60,391 nucleotides of DNA, taken from assembly GCA_015064585.1 (NCBI GenBank), contig SVRY01000014.1:1-60391 (forward strand). Reading direction: 5' to 3'. The DNA comes from Oscillospiraceae bacterium. GTDB taxonomy: Bacteria; Bacillota; Clostridia; Oscillospirales; CAG-272. The position numbers were made by a program, and so were the translations under genes. Positions 24,575-34,278 of the stretch are shown here, piece by piece (position 1 is the stretch's first letter; each line of letters starts with the position of its first letter). The notes beneath the pieces were generated by a model. The model saw nothing but the letters and a program-made list of their open reading frames with translations. It was not told the origin of the DNA and did no database searches.

Positions 24575-26116
24575 ATGTTAAAGCCGATTGAGCAACATTT
24601 GATTTGTACCGATACAACCTATATTTGCAGGGAAGAAACCATGAAAGCGCTTGATTTTCCACTATTCCGTTATTATTCATATTTAACGGTGAATACGACA
24701 GAGATCATACAACGCCAGCGCCTTTTTGAATGTATTCTGAACAGCAAGGAAGTATTGGATATTTTATACTGTTTTAGGGAACAGATCGCCATCCTTGCCA
24801 ATTTGGTAAAACAAACAGGCAATTTTGACAGCGGTGAAACAGAAGGGCTGTTATATTCGATCAAAGAACTTTTGATATTTACCGATACAATTGATATGAT
24901 CAGCGAAAAAAGCTGCAAGCTACCGAAAGACCTCTCCTGTGACCGTTTACAGGGGCTGCTATCCGAAATATGCGGCATTGCGGCGGATGAGCAATATATC
25001 GGTATCAAAAAATGGCTTTCTTTGTATGCATCTTCTTTGAGAAATTTGCACTCCATCACCCTCGGTGTCAATCTGGATGCCCAATTCAACGCAAAAGAAG
25101 TAGGCATTGTTTCCTTCAACGAAACGCCATATATGCGTACCAAAGGAATGGACGGATTGATCCGAACACAAAAAGCATCGGACAATTTTTCATGTCTGTG
25201 CACACTCGGCATAAAAGAAGCCGGGCTAACAGAACGCAGTGCCCTTGCCATCAATCGGGAATTCTTTACGGCTATGAACCAAACCATAAAACGGTCGGCA
25301 AGAAGTATAAAAAAGCTATTGAATGACTCACTCCAAAAAACGCTGCTTTCGCTTATTCCTTTAAAAGAAGAATTAAACTTTTTAATCAACTGCAGTAACT
25401 ATTTTCAAAACTGCATCGGCAAGCAACTACCGCTTTGTTTTCCCAAGATCGGTGAGCAAACCGTCTTGAATAATCTGTACAACCCGCTTTTGTTAAGCGT
25501 ATGTTCCCCTTCTGAGATCATTCCGGCAAGTTTTATTCCAAACAATGATCAACAAATATTTATATTGACAGGGCCCAACAGCGGCGGAAAAACATCCTAT
25601 ATAAAGTCTTTGGGTTTTGCGTGGCTGTCTTTTCAGTTAGGTCTTCCTGTTACGGCAAAGCAAGCGCAGATGAAGCCCATGAATCGCATCATTACTCATT
25701 TTGTGGAAAAAAGCACCCGTCAATCGGAAGGCAGATTGGCAAACGAATCTTCCAGACTGCGGGATAACATCGAAAATATAACCGAACACACGCTATTTTT
25801 ACTGGATGAAACTTTTTCGGGTACCAACAGTTATGATGCCGTTATATTTTCGGAAGCGCTGATCAAGTATCTTGTAAAACTGCCCAATTGTTACACCGTA
25901 TACATTACGCATCTATTGGAACTAAATGACCGCCTACAACGCTTAAAAACAAATACAGAATATACAAATATTACATTGTTGGTTGCCGGAATACAAAACG
26001 GAAAACGCAGTTATGAGATCATACCCTATCAAGAAAGCGTTTCAATTCGCGGATTTGCCATGGATATTATCATAGAAAACGGACTTGGGTTCCTATTTGA
26101 TGATCCTAAAATGTAA
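24575..26116 (+). CDS. MutS-like ATPase (stand-alone)
   Basis: A 513-aa protein. An N-terminal helical lever region (to about 330) is followed by a MutS-type ATPase: FILTGPNSGGKTSYIKS (Walker A), then RLANESSRLRDNI, LFLLDETFSGTNSYDA (Walker B plus signature) and YITHLLEL. It lacks the mismatch-binding N-terminal domain of MutS1 and the Smr nuclease of MutS2, so it belongs to the short MutS-like families of Bacteroidota/Clostridia with unknown substrate. The start ATG at 24575 is next to the XRE stop. An operon with an XRE regulator is unusual for a repair gene. Confidence 0.8.
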   Translation: MLKPIEQHLICTDTTYICREETMKALDFPLFRYYSYLTVNTTEIIQRQRLFECILNSKEVLDILYCFREQIAILANLVKQTGNFDSGETEGLLYSIKELLIFTDTIDMISEKSCKLPKDLSCDRLQGLLSEICGIAADEQYIGIKKWLSLYASSLRNLHSITLGVNLDAQFNAKEVGIVSFNETPYMRTKGMDGLIRTQKASDNFSCLCTLGIKEAGLTERSALAINREFFTAMNQTIKRSARSIKKLLNDSLQKTLLSLIPLKEELNFLINCSNYFQNCIGKQLPLCFPKIGEQTVLNNLYNPLLLSVCSPSEIIPASFIPNNDQQIFILTGPNSGGKTSYIKSLGFAWLSFQLGLPVTAKQAQMKPMNRIITHFVEKSTRQSEGRLANESSRLRDNIENITEHTLFLLDETFSGTNSYDAVIFSEALIKYLVKLPNCYTVYITHLLELNDRLQRLKTNTEYTNITLLVAGIQNGKRSYEIIPYQESVSIRGFAMDIIIENGLGFLFDDPKM

Positions 26117-26120
26117 TAAT

Positions 26121-26504
26121 ATGGGCAATATAATAAACAACTCCGATCATTTGGCCTCCTATATCGTAAGTTCACGTTCAAACGAACTTCCGCTGGCTTT
26201 TGCTGTAACGCAAGGTGAACAATACTACATGATACGTCTTCGAAGGCTGATCCTTTTTTCACTCGCTCGCTTTGGCGCGGTATACTTTCTATTTGCCTTT
26301 TTCTCATTCGGTTTATTTTTCTTTCCCATGATCCCGCTATTTGGCATTGTGACTTATAAATTTCATCTCTTACTATGCCATTTAAAAAACTATAATTATG
26401 CAACTATCTATTTTTGGATTGGTATTACTTTGTGGTTTATTCTGTGTTTAATTGGATGCTACTATTTACGGAGCCGGCTCTTTTCATTGATATTTCAATC
26501 TTGA
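26121..26504 (+). CDS. Small membrane protein of unknown function
   Basis: A 127-aa frame with a soluble N-terminus (MGNIINNSDHLASYIVSS), a basic turn (YMIRLRRLIL) and two or three hydrophobic helices rich in Phe, Leu and Trp. It begins 4 bp after the MutS-like gene, but no good ribosome site is visible, so translation would depend on coupling. Likely real because of the sustained membrane pattern and placement, yet uncertain. Confidence 0.45.
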   Translation: MGNIINNSDHLASYIVSSRSNELPLAFAVTQGEQYYMIRLRRLILFSLARFGAVYFLFAFFSFGLFFFPMIPLFGIVTYKFHLLLCHLKNYNYATIYFWIGITLWFILCLIGCYYLRSRLFSLIFQS

Positions 26505-26529
26505 CACCGATTTTCTTACATGGTATAAT
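26501..26529 (+). promoter_or_regulatory. Promoter of the serine hydrolase gene
   Basis: -35 TTGACA (26501-26506), 17-bp spacer, -10 TATAAT (26524-26529). Confidence 0.85.
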
Positions 26530-26556
26530 ATCCATATCAAAACGAAGAGGTGTGCT

Positions 26557-27345
26557 ATGCAAGGAAATGAACTGTCTATACTGAAAAGTATTGAAAAGGA
26601 AATGAAGTCACTTCCCGGTCATTTGGGTTTCTATTATAAAAATCTGGTAACCGGATTTGAATACGGAGTCGGTGAAGAAGAAATCTATTCTGCTGCCAGC
26701 GTTATAAAATTCCCGCTGTTTTTACATATTTTAGCCGAATGCCATAAAGGTAATATGTCCCTTGATGACCGTATTGTTACAAAAGAAAGTGACAAAGTAC
26801 CCAGTTGCGGTGCGCTGAATATGTTCACAGGTGATGTGGAAGCCGATATTCGCACAATGTGCCGACTCATGATCTGTATCAGCGATAATACCGCCACCAA
26901 TCGACTCATCAACCACTGCAAAATTCCGCAAATCGAAGAAGGTTTTGCCGGGATGGGGCTTGAAAAAACAAGAATTCGCCGCCTTTTGTTTGATAGCGTT
27001 TCTTCTGCCCAAGGTATTCGCAACACCATTTCTCCCAAAGAATTGGGCTTACTGTTAGAGCGCCTTTACCGCGGTGAGTTTATCAACGAGGAGATCAGTG
27101 AATATGCGATCGACGTTCTTTTAGAACAGCAGATCGGTCATAAATTGGGCGGTAAACTGGGAGATGATGTTGCCATCGCGCACAAAACAGGTGAAGACAG
27201 CGGGCTTAGTAACGATGTCGGCATTGTTTATGCGACCCAACCTTTTGTGGTATGCTTTGCCGGTCACAAAACAAACGTATACCTATGGGAGGATCTGATC
27301 CGTCGAAGTGCGTATGATCTTTATATGGTACAGGAAAATGAATAA
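26557..27345 (+). CDS. Class A beta-lactamase-related serine hydrolase
   Basis: A 262-aa protein with the penicillin-recognising fold motifs: AASVIKF (catalytic Ser-x-x-Lys), SDNTATN (SDN loop) and HKTGEDSG (KTG). There is no signal peptide, and the omega-loop ExxLN that carries the deacylating Glu of true class A beta-lactamases is not seen in its usual place (around LFDSVSSAQG). It is therefore more likely a cytoplasmic serine hydrolase or peptidase of the COG2367 type than a resistance enzyme. Single gene with its own promoter and terminator. Confidence 0.8.
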   Translation: MQGNELSILKSIEKEMKSLPGHLGFYYKNLVTGFEYGVGEEEIYSAASVIKFPLFLHILAECHKGNMSLDDRIVTKESDKVPSCGALNMFTGDVEADIRTMCRLMICISDNTATNRLINHCKIPQIEEGFAGMGLEKTRIRRLLFDSVSSAQGIRNTISPKELGLLLERLYRGEFINEEISEYAIDVLLEQQIGHKLGGKLGDDVAIAHKTGEDSGLSNDVGIVYATQPFVVCFAGHKTNVYLWEDLIRRSAYDLYMVQENE

Positions 27346-27390
27346 GTACTGTATAGTTAAAAAATAATCAAATAGTTTTGGTATCTAATA

Positions 27391-27435
27391 AAAATGCGTC
27401 ACTTGAGAGTTTTTATCTCATGACGCTTTTTTATA
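27391..27435 (+). terminator. Terminator of the serine hydrolase gene
   Basis: Stem AAAAATGCGTCA/TGACGCTTTTTT with inner GAGA/TCTC. Confidence 0.8.
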
Positions 27436-27493
27436 TTTAAACTATTTCTGTTATCCTTTCACATTCATCAAAAATGAAGAAAAAATGCCCGTA

Positions 27494-27522
27494 TTGACTG
27501 TTTTCCCTATATGTGTTACAAT
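27494..27522 (+). promoter_or_regulatory. Promoter of the ABC exporter gene
   Basis: -35 TTGACT (27494-27499), 17-bp spacer, -10 TACAAT (27517-27522). Confidence 0.75.
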
Positions 27523-27560
27523 AGTCGCGTAATTTGTTTATAATAAACGGAGGGATGTAT

Positions 27561-29552
27561 ATGGGACCCGGAGGACCCGGTTTTGGCGGACCGCCCGGCG
27601 GTGATGCCACTGAAAAATTGAAAGAACCGCTACCAAAAAGTATCAAGGAAGTTCCCGGATTTTTAAAGCGAATATTTAAAAGTTTCTTTACCAGACTGAT
27701 CTATATTATCAAACTGGTTTGGGAAGCCAAAAAGTCTTTGCTTTTACTGATGGTATTTATGGCGATTTTTAACGGTATCTCACCTGTTATCTCGGCATAT
27801 ATATCCGCTAATCTATTAAACCGCATTTCCGAAGTATTAAAGTTAGATTCTCCCGAATTCTCGATGATCGTTTCCATCCTGCTTCCTGCCATGCTGCTTC
27901 AGTTCGGGTATATGTTCTTTGTAAGTCTTGTAAACAGCGTTAGTCATATGGTCACGCGGATTTCCAGCGAAGTAGTAACCAATCATGTCAAATGCAAGAT
28001 CATGAATAAGGCAAAAGAAATCGATATTGCTTCTTTTGATATGCCCGAATTTTACGAAAAATTTGAAAATGCCAACCGTGAGGCAGGATCTCGTCCCATT
28101 GAAGTGATCCGCTCCACCTTTAATATTGTCAGTACTTTGATCTCAGCCATCAGCTTTATCGCCATCCTTGCGGCAATAGCTTGGTTTGCTCCCCTTGTAG
28201 TGGTGGCGCTTTCCCTGCCCAGTGCAATCATCACCTTTCACTATCGCAAGAAGAATTTCCAGTATATGCGCCGTCGATCTAAAGAACGCAGACAGATGGC
28301 ATATTATTCTAATATGCTGGTAAACAAAGACATGGTCAAAGAACTGCGCTTGTTTGATCTGGCAGATACCTTTATTTTTAATTATAATAAAGTGTTTGCC
28401 AAGTACTTCTCAGGCGTAAAACATTTAATTACAGGTGAAGGCATCTGGAATATCGGCATCACTTTGGTTACAACCGCTGTCAACTGTGCCCTGTTCTTCT
28501 TCATTGCCTATACTGTGACCATGGGCGGCGGTGAGATTGGTGACTATTCTCTGTATACCGGCGCTTTGACTTCGGTTGCTTCGGGGGTTGCGGCACTGGT
28601 TGCCACCACTTCCAGCATCTACGAAGGTACTTTGTTCATCGATAACATGATTGTTTTTATGAACGAGAAGAAGAAAATCACGCCCTGTCTTGATGAGCCT
28701 CGCAAGATAGAGCGCCATGTGGGACATACCATTGAATTTAGAAATGTATCCTTCCGCTATCCCGGCACCGAAAGAGATGTTCTTAAAAATATCAATTTCA
28801 CTGTTGTACCGGGAGATACCGTAGTTTTGGTGGGTCTGAACGGTGCGGGTAAAACTACCCTGCTGAAACTGCTCACAAGACTGTACGATCCCACTGAAGG
28901 GGTAATTTTACTGGACGGACATGACATCAAGGAATATGATACCAAAGAACTGTACGCAATGTATGGTGTTATTTTCCAAGATTTCGGTAAATATGCCTTC
29001 ACTGTCAATGAAAACATTGCTTTTGGCGAAATCAATAAACCCATTGACCATGATGCGATCCATGAATCAGCCAAAGCCAGCTCTGCCGATGAGTTTATCT
29101 CCCATTTACCCAATCAGTATGATACCCCACTCATGCGTGTATTTGAAAAAACAGGTATAGAGCCCTCCATCGGTCAGTGGCAAAAGCTTGCCATTGCCAG
29201 AGCATTCTATTCCGATTCCGATGTATTGATTTTGGATGAGCCCACCGCCTCCTTGGACGCCATTGCGGAACAGGAGATCTTCAATCAGTTTGACACTCTG
29301 CGCAAGGACAAAACCACATTCTTTGTTTCCCATCGCTTGTCCAGTGCCACCATTGCCACTAAAATATTGGTTTTGGAATACGGAAAACTGGTGGAAATCG
29401 GCAATCACGCGCAATTGATGCAACAGAAAGGGATCTACTACGAGCTCTTTACTACGCAGGCAAACCGTTATATTACCGAAGCATTGGAACGCCAAGAAGT
29501 AAAGCCGCCCAAAGGGAATGCACCTTTTGACCGTAGAGTGTTCAACCGTTAA
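27561..29552 (+). CDS. ABC transporter, fused permease and ATPase (exporter type)
   Basis: A 663-aa half-transporter. A Gly/Pro-rich N-terminus (MGPGGPGFGGPPGG) is followed by six membrane helices (about 60-340) and an ATPase domain with GLNGAGKTT (Walker A), SIGQWQKLAIARAF (signature, diverged from LSGGQ as in peptide exporters), VLILDEPTASLD (Walker B) and a switch His in FVSHRLSSA. It would act as a homodimer exporting an unknown, probably peptide or lipid, substrate. Start at 27561 is chosen because GGAGGG lies 6 bp upstream; the ATG at 27555 is too close to it. Confidence 0.88.
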   Translation: MGPGGPGFGGPPGGDATEKLKEPLPKSIKEVPGFLKRIFKSFFTRLIYIIKLVWEAKKSLLLLMVFMAIFNGISPVISAYISANLLNRISEVLKLDSPEFSMIVSILLPAMLLQFGYMFFVSLVNSVSHMVTRISSEVVTNHVKCKIMNKAKEIDIASFDMPEFYEKFENANREAGSRPIEVIRSTFNIVSTLISAISFIAILAAIAWFAPLVVVALSLPSAIITFHYRKKNFQYMRRRSKERRQMAYYSNMLVNKDMVKELRLFDLADTFIFNYNKVFAKYFSGVKHLITGEGIWNIGITLVTTAVNCALFFFIAYTVTMGGGEIGDYSLYTGALTSVASGVAALVATTSSIYEGTLFIDNMIVFMNEKKKITPCLDEPRKIERHVGHTIEFRNVSFRYPGTERDVLKNINFTVVPGDTVVLVGLNGAGKTTLLKLLTRLYDPTEGVILLDGHDIKEYDTKELYAMYGVIFQDFGKYAFTVNENIAFGEINKPIDHDAIHESAKASSADEFISHLPNQYDTPLMRVFEKTGIEPSIGQWQKLAIARAFYSDSDVLILDEPTASLDAIAEQEIFNQFDTLRKDKTTFFVSHRLSSATIATKILVLEYGKLVEIGNHAQLMQQKGIYYELFTTQANRYITEALERQEVKPPKGNAPFDRRVFNR

Positions 29553-29557
29553 GCATA

Positions 29558-29588
29558 TAAAAAGATCCCGCGAAGGGATCTTTTTATA
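29558..29588. terminator. Bidirectional terminator between ABC exporter and GH3
   Basis: Stem AAAAAGATCCC/GGGATCTTTTT with loop GCGAA serves both converging genes. Confidence 0.85.
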
Positions 29589-31805
29589 TTAAGATCTTTG
29601 TTTCTTTTTTAAAATACAGGAAGCGAACTTATATGCACCGAATAGGGTCACAGCACCGATGGCAGCTACAGGATTGACCCAGCCGTGGGTGCTTTTTTTC
29701 TCGGTTAATTTGTATCCGCATACCTCGCAGCAACCGTCCCTATACACATGAGCAGCCGCGTCCAGTATGCTGTTTTCCCGATCAGGACAGTCGGTTTGGG
29801 TGCATTCATGCCAATGAGAGAGATGATCGCGGCTGTATTTATCATCATAGCTATGATAATGGATCGCGTCATAGGTGATACCGTAGCCGCGTTTGTATAT
29901 CAAATCGGTTTTGGAAAATCTTCCGTCTTCAAAAACGGGAATGTCCAAAGGAAGCGTTCCCGTTGCCCCGAACACGCCAAATGCCACCTCAATACCGGCA
30001 GGAATGTTTGGCCCATAAGCAGCATCATACTCGGATAGACCTCTTTCCAACACCCATTTTGGATCAAGCGTTGTTCCTTTACAGCCGTAAATTGCCAATA
30101 TAGCATCTGCATATGGATATAACTGCACATCGTATGGCTTATCAGCCGAAAGGATAATTGATTTCTTTTGGTTTTGTGCGGCATATTCGGTAATATGATT
30201 GGGAGCTGCAGACAGCCAATGGGTATATCCCATTCTTTCAGCCCCCGAAACCTCAGTGATCACAAACAGAATGTCCGCCGCATCGATCTTGCTTTTTAAC
30301 TCATCGGTCAATTCTTCACCGTTATAGCGGTAATAATCTACGTTTGCGCTATCGGGAATCAACCCTGCTTTCTTTGCCCTGTTCCATCCCATCAGCATGA
30401 GCGCACATTCGTTATTGTAGGGGCAAAGCATCAAAACATTTGCGTTTTCCTCTAAACGAAGGGGTAAGATATCATTTTTATTTTTTACAACAGTTACCGC
30501 CGCTGCCGCAATCTCGCGCTCAAGCGATCTGTTTCGATCCGATCCCACTGTACTAAGTGCCCTTTTAAGGGTATACTCGGCAGAATCATAGTCCAAAATT
30601 CCGCGTTTTTCCTTTAGTGTTAAAATGGAGCGAACCGCATCGTCAATTCTTTCCACCCGGATAGTCCCATCGTTGACAGCTTCTTCTACGCCGTCAAGAA
30701 TGGCATCAAATCTTTGCAGATCATAAGGACAACTGATCTCATAGGGCATGCAGATCATGTCTACGCCTGCATTTACAGCAAGCACAATGGCTTGTACACT
30801 GTCCCACTTATCAGTAATGCCGGCCATATTCATGGCATCTGAAATGACCACTCCCTCAAAACCCAATTCCTCTTTCAAAAGACCTGTCACAATTTTTTGG
30901 GAAAGAGTTGCCGGTAAAGATTCCTCATTTCCTGTTTTTTGGGAAAAAGCCGTACCGTCATCCAACTGCGGGAAAAATATATGAGAGGTCATAATCATTT
31001 CAATTCCGTTTTCAATGGCAACCGAAAACGGACGCAGTTCGTTTTCCAGCAGTTCCTCCTTGGATTTATCCACAATGGGCATTCTGTAATGGGAATCGGT
31101 TTCGGTATCCCCATGCCCCGGAAAATGCTTAACACATCCCAAAACATTATACTGTGCCATACCTTTGATAACAGCCGAAGCAAATTCGCCCACCATCTCC
31201 GCATCATCGCCGAAAGAGCGTAGCCCGATAATCGGATTATTCGGATTGGAATTTACGTCCACAACCGGAGCAAGATTGGTATTGATACCGAGGGAAGACA
31301 GTTCACTTCCCAGAATTCCGCCGACCGTTTGGGCGTATGCAATATCTCCCGTTGCCGCAAGCGCCATGTTGCCGGGAAGTGCGGTGCCCTGCCCCAATCG
31401 GTAGACTGATCCGCCCTCTTGGTCAATGCTGATCATCAAGGGAATACCGCCATGCCATGTGGCGGCAGATTGCAATGCCTTTGTCAATGCAAGAGTTTGC
31501 TTGGTGTCGACCACATTACCCGCAAACAGAATAACCGCGCCAAAGCGGTACTCTTTCAGCATTTTTCGCACCTGACTGTTCATTTCGGTAAAGGCAACCG
31601 CATTTGCAGAGGAACCGGAAGTTGCCCATCTTTGTATGCTGAGCATCATCATTTGTGTAATTTTTTCACGCGTGGACATAGATGCCAATAACTGTTCCAC
31701 TTGATTATCTTCTGATCTTTGCCTTGCATATGCTCCAAACGGGAATACAGAAAGCAGTATGCTGAGTAATATAAACATACATACGATCCTCAATTTACGA
31801 TTCAT
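29589..31805 (-). CDS. GH3 beta-N-acetylhexosaminidase (NagZ-like), surface-anchored
   Basis: A 738-aa exported enzyme: signal peptide (1-27), GH3 domain, alpha/beta C-domain, a Cys/His cluster (HWHECTQTDCPD...CCEVCGYKL) and a C-terminal membrane helix with basic end. Catalytic parts of NagZ are intact: KHFPGHGDTETDSH with the Asp-His dyad D237/H239 and nucleophile D323 in VISDAMNMAG (B. subtilis NagZ: D232, H234, D318). It should cleave GlcNAc from muropeptides or glycans outside the cell. Its tandem paralog downstream of the promoter (31897) has lost the dyad. Confidence 0.88.
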   Translation of the reverse strand: MNRKLRIVCMFILLSILLSVFPFGAYARQRSEDNQVEQLLASMSTREKITQMMMLSIQRWATSGSSANAVAFTEMNSQVRKMLKEYRFGAVILFAGNVVDTKQTLALTKALQSAATWHGGIPLMISIDQEGGSVYRLGQGTALPGNMALAATGDIAYAQTVGGILGSELSSLGINTNLAPVVDVNSNPNNPIIGLRSFGDDAEMVGEFASAVIKGMAQYNVLGCVKHFPGHGDTETDSHYRMPIVDKSKEELLENELRPFSVAIENGIEMIMTSHIFFPQLDDGTAFSQKTGNEESLPATLSQKIVTGLLKEELGFEGVVISDAMNMAGITDKWDSVQAIVLAVNAGVDMICMPYEISCPYDLQRFDAILDGVEEAVNDGTIRVERIDDAVRSILTLKEKRGILDYDSAEYTLKRALSTVGSDRNRSLEREIAAAAVTVVKNKNDILPLRLEENANVLMLCPYNNECALMLMGWNRAKKAGLIPDSANVDYYRYNGEELTDELKSKIDAADILFVITEVSGAERMGYTHWLSAAPNHITEYAAQNQKKSIILSADKPYDVQLYPYADAILAIYGCKGTTLDPKWVLERGLSEYDAAYGPNIPAGIEVAFGVFGATGTLPLDIPVFEDGRFSKTDLIYKRGYGITYDAIHYHSYDDKYSRDHLSHWHECTQTDCPDRENSILDAAAHVYRDGCCEVCGYKLTEKKSTHGWVNPVAAIGAVTLFGAYKFASCILKKKQRS

Positions 31806-31849
31806 TTGTCCTCCCTTATCAACAATGCTTCAACAATAGTGAATTAAGA

Positions 31850-31893
31850 TAATACTCCCGAGGAAATCCTATTGATCCCCTCGGGAACATTTT
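31850..31893 (-). terminator. Terminator between the two GH3 genes
   Basis: Stem TCCCGAGG/CCTCGGGA followed leftward by T-poor sequence. It lies right after the 31897 gene stop, so it ends the upstream GH3 transcript at least in part. Confidence 0.6.
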
Positions 31894-31896
31894 ATA

Positions 31897-34104
31897 TCAG
31901 TAAAATCTTTTCCAAACCTTATAACCGCCATACATGGCAAAGCCAAAAACAATAGTGGCGGCGCCAATCAAGATCCATTTGAATATGCCGCCTGAACCGA
32001 CACCTCCGCCGAGATTATATCCGCAAACATCGCATACTTTGTCCAGGTAAGAGCTGTATTCATGGAAATCGATATCTGTCCTGCTGCCTACCTTATCGGG
32101 GCATTCGGGATCAATACATTCATAGAAATGAGAGTTATTGTCGTACCGATAGGTTTTGTCATAACTGTGGAAATGAACCGCATCGTAGGTAATGCCGTAA
32201 CCTCTTTGATAGATGATCTCGGTTTTGGAATATACACCGTTATCACAGTAAGGAATATCCAAAGGCAGTTTCCCTTGCGCTCCGTATACACCGAACGCAA
32301 CTTCAATGCCTGCCACGATATTGGGGCCAAAGGCGTTTTTGTCTTCGGTCAATTTATCTTCCAATACGGTAGAAGCAGATAAGGTCGTACCTTTACAACC
32401 GTAAACTGCGAGTATTGCATCTGCATTCGGGTAATGCTGAACATCGTATGGCTTATCTGCCGATATAATAACCGATCGTTTTCCGTTTTCCTTGGCGTAG
32501 GTTGTAAAATTATTGGGGGCTGCCGACAGCCAGTGGGCATATCCCATTCTGTCCGGACTGGTCACTTCCGAAACAACAATAATCATATCAGCCGCATCGA
32601 TCCTTGATTTGATCTCAGAGGTCAAATTTACACCTGTGTAATGGTAATAGTCAACGCTTGCCTGTTCCGGAACAACCTTTGCCAGCTTCGCTCGGTTCCA
32701 TCCCATCAGCATTAAAGCTTTTTCATTATCAAAGGGACAAAGCATCAAAACTTTACTATCATTTTTCAGCTTAATGGGAAGAAAGTTTCCATTATTCTTG
32801 ATCACGGTAACAGACGCTGCCGCCATTTCACGTTCCAAGGCTCTGTTGGCATCACAGCCAACAGTTGCCAGCGCCTTCTCCAACGTGTGATTCTTTTCGT
32901 CATAATCCAGAATGCCGCGTTTTTCTTTCATGGTCAAAATTCTGGTCACCGCATCGTGGATGCGGCTATGCGAGATGGCTCCCTCTTCCACAGCATGCTC
33001 AATACTGTCAATGATGCCATCCAGCGTTTGCACATCTTCCATATCGGAAAGATCACAGGGCATACATATCATGTCCGCCCCTGCGTTGATGGCGAGAATG
33101 GTTCCCTCCACACTGTCATAATAATCTGTAATTGCCGCCATATTCATGGCATCAGTCACGACCACACCCTTGAAACCCATTTCTTCCTTCAAAAGATCGG
33201 TAGTTATTTTTTTAGAAATGGTCGCAGGATATTTATCATCCAGTTGTGGGTAGCACACATGCGAAGTCATGATCATATCTACTTGATTTTCAATCACTGC
33301 CGCAAATGGAATCAAATCGGACTTTTTCATTTCTTCTTTGGTTTTATCCACGGTAGGCAGACCGTCCTGAGAAGACGCTTCAACATCCCCGTACCCTGGA
33401 AAATGCTTGGCGCAGGCGATCATATTATACAAATTCATGCCTTCAATCATTGCAGATGCAAATTTACCCACTGTTTGGGGATCGTCGCTGTAGGAGCGCA
33501 AACCAATCACAGAGTTGTTGGGATTGTGGTTAACATCCACAACGGGTGCCATATTGGCATTGATGCCCAACACCGAAAGCTCACTGGCAATAATTTTGCC
33601 CGCTGTCTTGGCATACTCCGTATTTCCAGTCGCGCCAAGCGCCATATTGCCGGGCAGCGCAGTTCCGCTTCCCAAGCGGTAAATACGGCCGCCTTCTTGG
33701 TCAATGCTAATAAGTAGCGGCAACCCTCCCCCCGAGATGGCGGCAGACTGCAGATCTTTGGTTAAGTTATATGTTTGTTCGGTGGTGACAACATTTCCCG
33801 CAAACAGAATAACCGCGCCGAAATGATAGTCTTTCATGATTTGTTTGACATCATCATTCATTTTCTGAAACGCAGTGGCATCCTTTGGGTCCCCCGTTTC
33901 AGACCAGTTTTGAATGCTGATCATAAACATCTGCGTTATTTTGTCACGCGTTGACATCGAATTGACGATTTCTCTAATGTTTTTGCCGCTTTTTGCATCC
34001 TTTTCCGCACCGATGACCATAGTCAGAGGCAGAGAACCAAGCAAAAGAATCAAAATAAGAAGCAGTGAAAGTAAACGGCATTTTCGGTTTTGAAATGTAT
34101 TCAT
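31897..34104 (-). CDS. GH3 NagZ-like paralog lacking the catalytic Asp-His dyad
   Basis: A 735-aa tandem paralog of the 29589 gene with the same layout: signal peptide, GH3 domain, C-domain, Cys cluster (HFYECIDPECPD...CDVCGYNL) and C-terminal helix. The nucleophile is present (D318 in VVTDAMNMAA), but the dyad loop reads KHFPGYGDVEASSQ instead of KHFPGHGDTxxDSH, so the Asp and His are Ser244 and Gln246 and an upstream His is Tyr238. The protein is otherwise well kept and not a pseudogene. It may bind rather than cut, or use another acid/base. Confidence 0.85.
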   Translation of the reverse strand: MNTFQNRKCRLLSLLLILILLLGSLPLTMVIGAEKDAKSGKNIREIVNSMSTRDKITQMFMISIQNWSETGDPKDATAFQKMNDDVKQIMKDYHFGAVILFAGNVVTTEQTYNLTKDLQSAAISGGGLPLLISIDQEGGRIYRLGSGTALPGNMALGATGNTEYAKTAGKIIASELSVLGINANMAPVVDVNHNPNNSVIGLRSYSDDPQTVGKFASAMIEGMNLYNMIACAKHFPGYGDVEASSQDGLPTVDKTKEEMKKSDLIPFAAVIENQVDMIMTSHVCYPQLDDKYPATISKKITTDLLKEEMGFKGVVVTDAMNMAAITDYYDSVEGTILAINAGADMICMPCDLSDMEDVQTLDGIIDSIEHAVEEGAISHSRIHDAVTRILTMKEKRGILDYDEKNHTLEKALATVGCDANRALEREMAAASVTVIKNNGNFLPIKLKNDSKVLMLCPFDNEKALMLMGWNRAKLAKVVPEQASVDYYHYTGVNLTSEIKSRIDAADMIIVVSEVTSPDRMGYAHWLSAAPNNFTTYAKENGKRSVIISADKPYDVQHYPNADAILAVYGCKGTTLSASTVLEDKLTEDKNAFGPNIVAGIEVAFGVYGAQGKLPLDIPYCDNGVYSKTEIIYQRGYGITYDAVHFHSYDKTYRYDNNSHFYECIDPECPDKVGSRTDIDFHEYSSYLDKVCDVCGYNLGGGVGSGGIFKWILIGAATIVFGFAMYGGYKVWKRFY

Positions 34105-34221
34105 TTAAATCTCCGTATTGTATTTTTACACCGGAATTGGATTGCATCCGATTATATTACAGTATAACAAATTCAAATTATAAAATCAAGTATTATTTCA
34201 ATATTTAACACTACATTCATC

Positions 34222-34268
34222 AAAAACAGCACAGTTCAAGGTTCTTTATCCTTGACTGCGCTGTTTCG
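34222..34268 (-). terminator. Terminator of ygiQ
   Basis: Stem AACAGC-CAG-CAAGG/CCTTG-CTG-GCTGTT just after the ygiQ stop, with T's on the leftward side. Confidence 0.75.
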
Positions 34269-34278
34269 AATGATACAA

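Noticed and set aside
26557-27345. Beta-lactam resistance gene
   Set aside because: There is no signal peptide and the deacylating Glu motif is not seen, so a general serine hydrolase is the safer reading.
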